Shown: piece by piece, positions 10,833 to 22,200 of the stretch
How positions within the stretch are numbered: position 1 is the stretch's first letter
How the letters are laid out: every line of letters starts with the position of its first letter
Assembly (NCBI GenBank): GCA_009809945.1
Contig: WTPW01000186.1
Coordinates: 416,401-480,400, forward strand
Source of the DNA: Gigaspora margarita
Lineage: Eukaryota > Glomeromycota > Glomeromycetes > Diversisporales > Gigasporaceae
DNA length: 64,000 nucleotides
Direction of reading: 5' to 3'
Translations under genes and position numbers: made by a program
The notes under the pieces: model-generated
Seen by the model: only the letters and a program-made list of their open reading frames with translations
Database searches by the model: none
Told to the model about the DNA's origin: nothing

Positions 10833-12228
10833 ATGGCAATCACTTTAAGAAAACTAATTGAAAAAGAAATTTCAGAACGGCATCTTAATTTTATTGGGTA
10901 TAATAAATTTACCAAAAGTGAGAAAATTGGAGAAGGAGGATTTGGTATTGTGAGCAAGTCCTTATGGGAAGAATGCGAATTACCAGTTGCACTTAAATGT
11001 CTAAAGGGTGATTTAAGCCCGAACGATGAAAATGTGAATCTTCGTGATATTCGTGAATTTGTTTCAGAAGTAAGTTACTAACTAAATTTATTTTAACGTA
11101 GTATTGAAAACTACATTTTTTTGAAAAAAAACTATTAATTCGACATAAATAAACCTTACCTACTGTTTTTGTTATTTAAGTCCTATCAGTATTTTTTTGT
11201 AATATTTATCTATTGTTTTGTAATTAAGTCCTATCAGTATTTTTTTAAATTAAGGTTTTATGTCAAGTTAATCTTTTTTAAAAAATTATAGAGTTTTCGA
11301 CAATACATTAATCAAATTCCGTAATTAATTACTAAATTATATTTGCATGATTTTAGATTAAAATCTTGCAAAAAGTTAGCTATCACTCTCATATTATTCA
11401 ATTCTATGGAGTTACTAAGGACAATGATGACTATTTTTATATAGTCATGCAACTTGCCGAAGGAGACTTACGAAATTATTTAAGAGAAAATTTCTCAAAG
11501 CTACAATGGACCGATAAGTATCGTATTGCTAAAGAGATAACTTTAGGTCTTGCTTACTTGCATGCTATAGATATCGTTCATCGCGATCTTGTAAATATAT
11601 ATTTATTATAATTATTTTAAATACGTATACCTAAAACTTTACATTTATATTATAATATTTTATTTAGCACCCTAGAAATATTCTAGTATATGAAGGCAAA
11701 ATGAAAATCGCCGATTTTGGATTATCTAAAAAAATCAATGAAACTTCATTTACTTCCACCGGAAGTATCGGTCACGGTGTGCCTGTATATATGGATCCAA
11801 AATGTTTTACAGATCCTGTATATAAACGTGATAAGAAGTCGGACATCTATAGTTTAGGTGTTATTTTATGGGAAATTTCAAGCAATCGAACGCCATTTAG
11901 TCATTTATCAGAAGGTCATGCATTAGTTGCATTGGTTGTTCAAATAAGCAACGGATCAAGAGAAAAACCTGTGGAAAATACTCCAGAAAAGTACGTTGAG
12001 CTTTACACAAAATGTTGGAATAGTGATCCTAACATACGTCCGTCGATTAATTCTGTCAGACTAGAGTTAAACAAACTTTCTGGTGCGAAATTATATAATT
12101 CACTAAATCAACATCTTAGCGCTTCAAATATACCAATTAATCCTACGAATTTGCCAACGCATACTGCAACTGATTTTTCGGATGGATACATACATGTATC
12201 TCAGGCTTCAACGAATTCTGCATTTTAA
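10833..12228 (+). CDS. TKL-type Ser/Thr or dual-specificity protein kinase, intact
   Basis: Three exons read as one protein of 343 residues: 10833-11069, 11357-11590 and 11668-12228, with GTAAGT and GTAAAT donors and TTTTAG and TTTAG acceptors, all phase 0. Kinase landmarks are in order: glycine loop GEGGFG (~residue 33), VALK lysine (~54), catalytic loop HRDLHPRN spanning the exon 2/3 junction (~154-161), DFG (~174), and SDIYSLGVILWE of subdomain IX. The APE motif is replaced by MDPK. All catalytic residues are present, so activity is plausible. The short N-terminus has no signal or membrane segment, and the ~50-residue C-terminal tail is Ser/Thr/Asn-rich. It resembles the large kinase family expanded in Rhizophagus; substrate unknown. 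Confidence 0.9.
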
Positions 12229-13224
12229 AAAGTATCACTGGATATCAAATGTGTATTAAAATTGCTTGGAAAATCATTTATGTCTCAATTGTCCGTGATA
12301 TAACGACTGAGACTTGGAACTATTATGTTTTTATTATGTTTTTATTTGTTTTATCTTTTTCTAAATTAGTCGTAGTTTATTTATTCTTTATCAAAGATCC
12401 CATCTGATAATGTATCTATAATAAGAGAAAAACCACAACTATTTGACCAACCCAACCCGCTAGCAATTATTGAATAGTCATTGGTTAACTCGGTAGTGAT
12501 TGTAGCATAAGTGTTAAGATAACTTGTGCATCAGTATGGGATTATGAGATTACAGCAGGGTTACACGATTCATGTATAACGAAGTAAGATAAGATTGAAG
12601 AGACAGAAATTTCGAACAACTTTTAGAATCTCTTTTAAATTACTAAATGAAGATAGAGGTATAACCTGTCTTAACTTTGATTAGAATATAATAAAAATGA
12701 ATTAATTTTAAAATGTTGGTTTTATTAGCATTAAAGTATTTAAAATCAAATTTTGCTAATAAAAGTTTGCTAAGTACTCTACTTCTGATTAATGTATACA
12801 CGTATAACTATAGACTTATTATTACTCAAATATATGCATATCATTACATAGACCGCGCAAAGTTAATTCTTCGTTTTGCATTACATGAATTAAAAACTTC
12901 GGTCGGCAGACGGGATTTTTTTAATAAACAAAACCAAACCCCTCATTGATATTATGACGCATTTGCAGAATTAAGCAGATAATTTGGTCACGAAATCAAA
13001 GTATTTAGTTCACTAAAATTAAATTTGCCTACCAAATTAACCCTATGCGTTGACGAAAGTCACACTAGGGTTATTATCGCGAGGATCATCAGATTTGTGG
13101 CTTATATGAAGAAAAGGCTTATAAAAAAGTGGCTTATATGAAAAAGACAATACTGAACCGTAGATATGCATGTGATTGAGATTACATATAGATATGCATG
13201 TGGTGGTGTATGTGATAACGATAC
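12229..13224. other. Intergenic downstream of the kinase
   Basis: No supported gene. A 78-codon frame at 12713-12949 lacks recognisable features and sits in AT-rich sequence, so I regard it as incidental. Near 13160-13200 the word agatatgcatgtg is repeated twice. Confidence 0.45.
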
Positions 13225-13640
13225 ATGTTGGGAGTAAATTGTGGACCTTAGTGCTCTCTTACTTCGTTTGTCTTGCTCATTTGTTCTCTTCTTCGCCCGA
13301 TTGCAAATCTGGCTCCTTCGTGTTAGATCTACTATTGATGAAACTGATGTTGAATTAGTGAAATTGGTGAAATTAATTTCACCAGCTATACTCCCGCCCT
13401 TATTCATTCATTGCATCTAGCACCCTGCTTGTTGCGAGTTGAATGCGCCGCACCGTAACGTGGGCTCGTGCTTGCTACTCTATTTAAATAGAATGTGCCA
13501 CACCATAGCGTGGACCCGTATTTTTCGATCCTCATTCATTATTCGTCACGTGAGTATCCACGTGAACATAGAAATATTTATTGAGCACAATATGTAATAA
13601 TAGAAGAGAAAAATGAGGTGGAGCACTACTCCCACCATGT
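13225..13640. mobile_element. Candidate solo LTR (TGTTGGGAGTA ... TACTCCCACCA)
   Basis: The segment starts TGTTGGGAGTA and ends TACTCCCACCA, a short inverted terminal pair as in many Copia-type LTRs, and is ~416 bp. It contains a two-unit tandem repeat of ~51 bp (GAATGYGCCRCACCRTARCGTGG at ~13441 and ~13491). No clear flanking duplication and no second LTR are seen, so it is an old solo copy if real. Short frames on either strand are incidental. Confidence 0.5.
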
Positions 13641-13911
13641 ATCTTCATCATGTCTAATAAAAAGATTCATGCGTGAATAATGCATATTAACCAATCAATA
13701 TAAAATTATGAAAATTTTTTTTCGATTATTGGAAAATTTTTTTATTACTTTCCAGTTCTTGTATCTCTGATTTATACTGTAACGCGTCATAATGTACATA
13801 TGAATGGAAAATGCCAAAAAGAGAAATGATTTAATTTTGAAATCTTACATATGGTAAAATTGAATGTTTCTCCTTATATTTACATTTTTTTCAGAAACCA
13901 GAATCTATATT
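13641..13911. other. Intergenic, 3' flank of the kelch gene
   Basis: AT-rich non-coding sequence between the candidate LTR and the stop codon of the kelch-type gene. No terminator element can be named. Confidence 0.4.
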
Positions 13912-16900
13912 TTAATTTGTAGATTTTCCTGAAAATAAAATATGATCAATGCCCATAATGCCTGTTTCTTGAGAAGTACTTACTGGGGAAAAAGCATTTT
14001 TGTCTAAAATGACACTAAGTTCTTCGTGTTCCATATGTATACTTTTTGTCAACTTTGCAAATCTTTTATTAAAATTTGTTAAACCCTTAAAAGAAATTTT
14101 GAGTGTATGGACTAGTTGGGGACACTTTTTCACTATCACTGGTTTAACTTTAAAGCTGAAGAAATTAGACATAGGTTTGAACTCGCAGCGCAATTTCTGA
14201 ATAATTGTGACGCAAAACCCGTTCATCCTGCATGAAGTTTTCCAACTCCCAGAATGAGGTTGTAAATTAATAGTTTTTCGATGATCTCCACCTTTATAAT
14301 GATCATCTGCATTAAATGAATAAGACCATTCCACTCCTTTCGTTCTGCAGTTTTCTAAATCCATATTCCATATTCTTGTTGTTGCTCTTGTACCATGGTT
14401 GATTCTATCATTGCGGTTAACTGTAATACCTGTATTTTGTGATCCAAGTGTTATCTGGACGCCAATATTTCTTTCATTACTTGCTGAGGATTCGATATTT
14501 TCACAGTTGAGATGCTGTGGACTGTAACTTTTTGTTATCCCAAAAAGATTAGGTTCATCTTTAGGAAGTGGAGCGACACTAATATTGATGGAATCAAGAT
14601 ATAGCCGACAAATCCGTGCGGCAACTGACAAATTTCATTTAGCATTTTACCTACACCACAATTGAATAAGTCAATGGTAAATTCTAGAATACGCCTATTA
14701 ATGCTTGCCAAGAGATATGTGTCAATACTAAAACTTTGAAATTCGTCTTTAAGTTTAGCATTCGCTACAGACGATACTTGAATAAATGAATTACTCTCAT
14801 TGTTGCCACTCCCATCTCCATAATCTCCATCTCCATCTCCATCATTTCCATCTCCTTCATCATTCCCATTTCTTTCATCATTCCCGCTTCCTTCATCATT
14901 CACACTTCCTTCATCATTCCCGCTTCCTTCATCATTCCCGCTGCCTTCATCATTCCCGCTGCCTTCATCATTCCCGCTTATTTTATCATTTCCATTTCCT
15001 TCACCATTTTCATTTCTATCCTCTTCATAATCTCCATTCTCATCGTTTTCATAACTTCTATCTCCATAATTTTCATCACCATTTTTATTCATTTGATCAT
15101 TATGACTTTGATTATTATTTGAAGAAAACATATCATTTACACCCTCATTACTATTTAAATATTTATTTTGGGATTTATCTTGATTGCTATCATTGTCATT
15201 TATATGATTTACTATTTCAAATTCATCATCAAACAACGCTGATAGTTGTTTCATTATTGATATGTCAATAGGCTTGATGGACCAACAGGCAATGCATGGA
15301 ATATGATGACCTTGTTGAAAATCAGGTCCCAAAGCATATACAGGCTGCGAGTCCAGCACTTTGTAAATGGAAATTTTCTGCTTGTTAAGCAACGAGAGTA
15401 ATTTCTCGATATTATCACATGCAGCGGGCGTTATTCCTTGCGTGATCGTTGCATGCACTGACATAAAATCTGAGATGGTTATACAGTCTGCACCATCCCA
15501 AATTTTTGACTTTCCATTATTGCTTACGGCAATATTAGGTTTCAATAACTCAATACAGCTGAGGTCATTATAGATATCATCATAAACTATACTATGCCTT
15601 TCTTTTGATTTGGAAATATCAGGATTTGATAACTCAAAGCAGCTGAAGCTGTTACTACATGCGTTCTCATAAATTACGGTTTGCTTTGAACCATTATATA
15701 TTTCCATCCAATCTTTCGAAGATATAATGTTCAAATTTTTATCTGCAAGAGTATTCAACCAATCACCGATTTTATTACGACAATAAGAAATTATTCCTCT
15801 TTTATTATATAAAATGCCTATAATAATACCAAGAACAAAACAAACAATACTGGCATCAATATTCGATCCACTATTACAGATCGACCTACCAGGTGTAAAA
15901 GTAGTTACCCATGTTTTGCATTGAATATCTAATAGATAAATGCGAGAATTAATTTCAGCTGGCTTTGTTGAATTATTAGTAATATTGCCTATTGTTAATT
16001 TATTGTTAATTTTTGTTATTGCATTTTTTTTAAAAAAAAGATAAGTATTAATTTATAAATAAATACGTAATAAAGTTAATAAATTTAAATATATAATCAC
16101 CAAAAGCAATGATAAGATAATTCTGATATAAATTGGAAGTATGAGCCGCTAATGGAGGTGGTTTATCACCGGAAGTAATTAGCTCAGAATATTCATAAGG
16201 TTCTTTCGCTATATTTAGCGACAAAAAAATTGGTCTGGCGGTGGTATGGTGATTATTATAATTTAAAAATAATAATTAATTAGTATTATTATTTATTAGA
16301 AAGAAATAATAATAAATAGAAATAAAATAGATTGAACACTCCTTACTTGAACTTCCACCGACTATAATAATTTCATTATTGTCTGGCATTAAGTTGGCTG
16401 TATGCGCTATGCGAGGTTGAACCATAATTGACTGATTTGCATACTGGATAATACAATACACTTTATCAATAAAATTCGATACAACAATATTTCGTACAAT
16501 AAAAAATTTAATCCAAGCACATACCTTATATGACCATTTCGAAGAAATTGTATCAAATATCGGAATCTATAATGAATGTCGCAAAATTAATATTTATTTA
16601 TATATGAAAGGAAATTCTAATGTTTTTAATATTTGCCGAAAACTTAACCTCATTCATATCTATTAAGTCAGCATCCACTCTAGGTTGAGTCTGAGATACG
16701 CCACCAATGTATAGAATCTTACCACTCGGAAGTATTACTGGAGCGGCGTGACTTCGAGGTGAGGGAACATTGGTTGCGTTAATCTGATTCCACGTTAATA
16801 ATGCCGTATCAAACGTATATAAGTCGTTATAGGAAACGAATATAGGTGACCCTGTGTCTACTTGGACTCTTCCTCCAAATATATATATTACTCCTTTCGA

Positions 16901-17493
16901 ATCTATAATCGTTGAAGTAGATCTACGTCTAGAAGGTTGCGTTCCTTTTTGATCTAAAAGATACGACCAAGATGTTCCATATGGTTGGTAAAAGAAGACG
17001 AATTGACTTGTCATATTGTAAGTTTTATTTATTTCTTCTATCATTGATTTTTGATTAGAAGTTACATTTGAATTGTTGTCAATTTCACCAAGCTGTGTGA
17101 GATTTTGCTGTATTCCTCCTATGAGATACACAATTTTCCCACTATCTCCTCCAAGTACAGCAGCACCTAATAATTGTATAAAAGATTATAGACGTATATG
17201 TTAAGTATTTTAGAGAATTAGTTAAATATTTCAAACCAGATAGTAACCTTTTTCGGTTCCAAATTTCATTCGTGCAGAAGTATTAGTAAAGTCTACATAT
17301 GGAGGGTTACTAATAGAGAATTGCGACGAAAGATTTAGAGAAAAAACTTCATCTGACAAATTATATATCCTTATTGGACTTCTAATTGGATTTGTAGACG
17401 GAATAAAACGAGAACCTCCCATAAAAACGATCTGATCATCAATTATCACAGCTACGTGCCCCGCTCGATCTGGCACAAGGCCAGTAATTCTAG
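13912..17493 (-). CDS. Kelch-propeller single-pass membrane protein, N-terminus incomplete
   Basis: Exons on the minus strand: ~17493-17250, 17166-16649, 16566-16525, 16443-~16347, one ending at 16101, then 15988 onward. Kelch signatures are VFMGGS, VYLIGG, IYIFGG, ILYIGG and IIIVGG, with the usual aromatic/Trp spacing. Exon 6 encodes the last blade, then ASIVCFVLGIIIGILY (~15795-15850), a clear transmembrane helix, then a basic stop-transfer stretch and a long cytoplasmic part. That part contains an acidic 6-residue repeat (GNDEGS, ~8 units, 18-nt period, ~14850-14990) and a C-terminal domain of ~240 residues I do not recognise. That last domain is in another frame from ~14630: either a frameshift or a very short 26-nt intron (14625-14650, GTAAAA...GTCAG). 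No signal-peptide exon was found upstream. Extracellular kelch plus cytoplasmic tail suggests a surface receptor or adhesion role; ligand unknown. Confidence 0.75.
14850..14990 (-). repeat. 18-bp coding minisatellite (GNDEGS repeat)
   Basis: On the plus strand the unit is ttcatcattcccgcttcc with small variants, repeated about eight times inside the kelch gene's cytoplasmic part. It encodes an acidic, probably disordered linker. The opposite-strand frame over it (His/Leu-rich) is a shadow. Confidence 0.8.
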
Positions 17494-18617
17494 AAATTTT
17501 AAGTATAAATAGAATTATAAAAAAAAAAAAATTTTCTGTAGTTTACTTCATGATACCACATTTTAATCAAAGGTTAAATTTATTAATTTAAATTAATGGG
17601 GATTTCAGTATTAATTTATTTCAAAAATAAGTGAGAGAAAGATCCTATTTCTGTTTTAAAATTCAAATCAAACAATAAAACAGTCGTAGCCAACAATAAA
17701 TTAGCTTTTTTGGGAACATTCTACGGAAGTGATTTTATAAATAAGTACATACTTAAATAGCTTTTGTACGTCTCTTCTTTTGAAATAAATACGCCATTTA
17801 TTTTATCTGAAATCGGACTTCGGATCATTAATATATTGAAGATGTGAACAATGTAATAATTTATGTAAATAATTTAAATATCTCCACATAAGTGAGCTTG
17901 GGATATGCAGTGTTAATATTTTCGTTTCATATGTATATTACGAGACATTAAGGTTTCCTTTAGCATACTAATTTTAGGATGGTTTAAAACATCTTCAATG
18001 CCGTGCGTCCACAAAAACTTGCATTGATTGGATGTTACTACGGGTAATTTCGGGTTATATTATTAATCTATTCAAGAACAACTATTTTAAGATTAAAAAT
18101 GTAGTGGCTAAAGTAATCGTTTACCACATGTGTCCGAAAATCGACTACTACCTAAAATAAGCTACCCCTCTTAGATTAAAAGACCCCAAAACGTCTTTGA
18201 CAAGATATGTAAATCGATTTTCACGCTTAAGTAAACTTATTCGGGAGATTAAAATACACATATTGAAATTTTTAGTAAGATTGGAAAACGTTTTATTATT
18301 TAACTTTTAATTTCTACGTTCGACGAAAAAATTAAAATTTTTAAAAAATATATTCGACGAACGTAAATATCATAAGCAAAATAATAAAAACTTCTTCAAT
18401 TTTAATGAAATTTTGGAGTATGTGTATGTTGATCTGTCAAAACAAGTTTACTTAAGCGATAATTATCGATTGACATAGTAAATATAGACTTACTATGTAG
18501 CAACTATCTGCGATTGATCAAAAATCGATTTTACCCGAAAATTACCTCGATTTTTGTGTAACTTTGCCCAAAAAAGCTTATTTTTGGACAAATACGGTAT
18601 GTTACATTTCTCATACA
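17494..18617. other. Intergenic; inverted CTTAAGTAAACTT motif
   Basis: No gene found, and I could not find the expected signal-peptide exon of the kelch gene here. The words cgcttaagtaaactt (~18229) and aagtttacttaagcg (~18443) are inverted copies ~215 bp apart, with further aatcgatttt symmetry around 18120-18540, suggesting a decayed TIR element. Confidence 0.4.
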
Positions 18618-18846
18618 GGGGAGTCCCAAAATTCCGGGTCGGGATACGTCGGAGTGTACGGAATCATGGCGTCCGGTTCGGAATTGATCAATTTGCCCCA
18701 AGATCATAAGAAATTTTACTAATGAAACCATACCCATTCATTAAGTAAAAAATGCCCAGCTAATAATTTTGCTATAGGATCCACTAACAACTAAGGCTAA
18801 ACGCCAACCTAGAACCGACGCATCCGACCTGGAATCCTGGAGAAAG
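18618..18846. mobile_element. MITE, copy 2 of the CCAAAATTCTGGGT family
   Basis: Diverged direct copy of 524-748: it begins gggagtcccaaaattccgggtc and ends gacctggaatcctgg, and shares cattcattaagtaaaaaatg with the other copy. It is richer in CpG-containing words (tccgggtcgg, gcgtccggttcgg) than copy 1, where these positions are mostly TG or CA. Non-coding. Confidence 0.6.
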
Positions 18847-19286
18847 CCTGTAAAAATCATGTTACGTGGCTGTCAAGAAAAATTAATATATATTTAATGG
18901 CTTAAAATTTTATTATTTATTATTTAATTTAGTAATATATAGTTTTGAAATAAGTTCTTGTTATGTAATTTACTCAAAACAGCTTCAAATTTAACAAAGA
19001 ATATTTTGCAAAAATGTTTACAAACTTTTCGATTATTTTTCTATTGCATACCATATGCGACTCATATTGTGCTTAGAAATTCTGGTAAAATTAATTTCAT
19101 CATTTGCTAATCAGCATAATTTCACCAATAGTGATAAAGTTATTTCACCTCCCTAATTTTATTTCACCAGGATTTTTAAGCTGCACTAGTAATTATTGAG
19201 ATTTCGATTGGTAAAGGATACAAAATAGTCTGTATTTTTTTGTGCTATTTTTCTATGTATTTATCATATTTATTATAATATTATTG
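18847..19286. other. Intergenic with TTTCACC motifs
   Basis: Non-coding. The words aatttcaccaatag, atttcacctccc and atttcaccagg at ~19115-19170 resemble the ends of the GGGGTGAAATT element at 44946-45199, so a fragment of that family may be present. Confidence 0.35.
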
Positions 19287-22200
19287 TCATCCCCGAAAGT
19301 CTTGAACATCCATCAGAGGCTCGAACATAAATACACGGGACAGGCGCAATAAATTGACTGGAACCTACAAGTAATAATAATAAACATTTGTAATAGGGTT
19401 ATTTTATTATAAACAGTAATGTAACTATACCTTAGTATTTGTCTCCATGGTGAGAAAAAGTCTAAAGTTTCTATTTGATTTCATACTAAGCAACTTCTCT
19501 TCAAGTCGTTCTAACCATGACACGGCTAGATGAACATTTTTTAATAAAACCCAACATCCGTTCTTAATTGAAACTGCAATGGCTTGATCAGCTAAGAAGA
19601 AACTTTCACAAGAATCCATTGTAACAGACAAACATTTAATATTGAGTTCATATGCAAGGTGCACTACAAAATAACTTGCATCGTTTCCATGAACGGAACA
19701 CAAAAAAATAGGAACTGTGGGTTGAACTTCATCTAACACCAATGATCTGAAGTCCATTTTAGTTTTAGTAGAGAAACCTGGCTCGAATGCGGTAAATATA
19801 ATTTCAGTTATTGCATGAATAACTCTATCAGGATGGAATATTTAATAATTAATGTTTCTATAAAAAAAAAAATTATTTCGTCGTTGGAGTGTTTACAAAG
19901 TAACAACATAAAAATAGGAAATTAAACGTTCAAACATACGAGGTAAAGAAGCAACCCAACACTCAGGCATTTGTTTCTCTGGTGCATAAAATTTTAAAAA
20001 TTGCTCCCATTCATCGACATTCTCATTAAAATGTTGGTTAAGTCTCAAGAAACAAGGAAGATTCATAATTCCTTTTATTTTATTAAATCTTTCGAGATCA
20101 AAAGTACTTTCAAGTTCAGCTCCATCAATTTGATTAAAATATTTATGAAGTTTAATTTGAGACAATAAGATTGCGAATGTAATATAATCTTCGCGTAGCA
20201 AAGTTCGTGAAACCCTTTTTAAAGTCACTTTAAAAAGATCATGAATGATAATTCTAAACTTTTCATTAGCATCTGTAATGTTTTGGAGGTTTGGATTTTT
20301 ATTGGAATATATCATAAAAGTATTCGAGAGAGAACTGATAGAAATAATGCAATAGGTTCATTTGTGTCATGACAAAATAGACAGAACTACAAGCAAGAGC
20401 CAACGGAATGTATTGTGCTGTAATTTCTTTCATAGAATTGTCAATATTTTCAACTTTGAGAATAATAGCAGTTACTTCTTGGCTCAATTCCTCCAACGAA
20501 TTAAATATTTTAAGATCATACAAATTATTGCCCTCAAATTCATTTAAAATCTGCAAAAGAGATTTTTCGAGATTTACCTGCCTCAATTTGAGTTCACATT
20601 GAGCCTTGACCATATTTGTTCGTATCTGATTCCAATCAGGTTGATGAACTTTAAGCAATTCATTGAGACATTTGCTTTGTAAATTACTATGTGTCACAGC
20701 AAAATTTACAAATGTTACTCTGCTACATACATTTGGTGAAAAATTAACAGAAGGATTACGAGTTAATAGGAAAAGCTTAAATGATGGAGAGACATCAATA
20801 TCCTGTCCTCTAAATCTTATTAGAATACGGTCATCATGACGGCTCACTTCTTTGTTGAGAATTGAATTTAAAATTGGATCAAAATATTCAGCATCTTGAA
20901 CGAGCAACCGGTGACCAAAGCGAAGTGCATCTTCCAGGTGTTTAACAAATGAGTCATCTAAGAAGCTAGTATTAATAAAATTTTTATCTTTATTAAATTC
21001 ATTCATCAAAAATGAAGAAGCTTGGCCAAATGAGTCAAAGATGAGCGGGTATCTATTAAATCTCTTAAGTATAATAGCATTTTCAGTACATAGATCATCA
21101 TCTGGGAGAGAATTTGCTTGCCAGGAAAAACGATCATCAACTGATGACAAATATTCTGTCAATGAAAGTTCTAGCTTAAATTGAATGTTGGCCTCGACCA
21201 AATGGTTTGTCCATTTTTAAATCAATATTTCACGGTATTGCTGATCGAAATATCCACCATAAGCAAGGAATGCTGCAGAAAGCAATACATCCCCTACAAT
21301 TGTTCCCATCTGTGTTTCAAACTCTTGACTACCAATTACCCACTTTTCCTTTACAGGCGAAAACCTATCAAGAAGTGTCATATTTTTATCTACTTTGTTC
21401 TTAATAGAGATCATTACATTTTTGATACATTCTCTATCAGAAATTAATACTTCATATTCTTCCTTATATTTTTCTATTTTCGCCTCTAAAACCATGATCA
21501 TCTGTTGCAAGCTCTCAACATGTTGCTGAGTTAGCTGTTGTTGTATTTCTAAATATTCTGTTTCTTTACGAATTAAACTGAACTTGTCCAAAATATCTGA
21601 ATAACTGACCTGAGCAATTATCCAATTAACTAAATGACCGCATGCCTTATTAGCCCTGCTTATAATTTCAAAATTATAAGTAAATTTGCTAAGGTATTCT
21701 GATTTAATTTTCTCTCTCATAGTTCTAGTCATTTTTTAGTATCATATTGAACAATACTATTAATAAAGTTATCACTTCGGACGAAATATCGCATTTCTGG
21801 CCAGGTAGGCCAGGTATAGGTTGTGCATTCAAGAACCATAAGAACTGAAGTTATTACTATTTTCACTGCCTCAGGAGGATTGTTCATTGCATATATTTCA
21901 ATAAGTTGGAGTCTGTTAATACCATTTATTGCATTTTTAGCATCTTCAACAGCTGATTCAGCATTGGTTAATTTTTTTATTACTTCTTTTACTACTTCAC
22001 GACGTTCTTCAATTGCCTTAGTTTGAACTTCGAGGGTCTTTGAAATTTTTTCTGCAACTTGTCTGCATTTATTAAATTCACTATTATCTTCAAGCAATTT
22101 CTTAAATATCTCATTAGCCTCACGGTCTTTATTTTGAATCTCTTGATTCTTTGTGGCTAAATCGCTACGAAGTTTATCAACAGTACTAGCAATTTCTTTA

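Noticed and set aside
12713-12949. 78-codon frame downstream of the kinase
   Set aside because: Biased toward AT-rich codons, with no motif and no splice or neighbour support.
13102-13407. Frames on both strands at the candidate solo LTR
   Set aside because: They overlap each other, lack conserved features and cross the putative LTR border.
14786-15271. His/Leu-rich plus-strand frame
   Set aside because: It is antisense to the GNDEGS repeat of the kelch gene.
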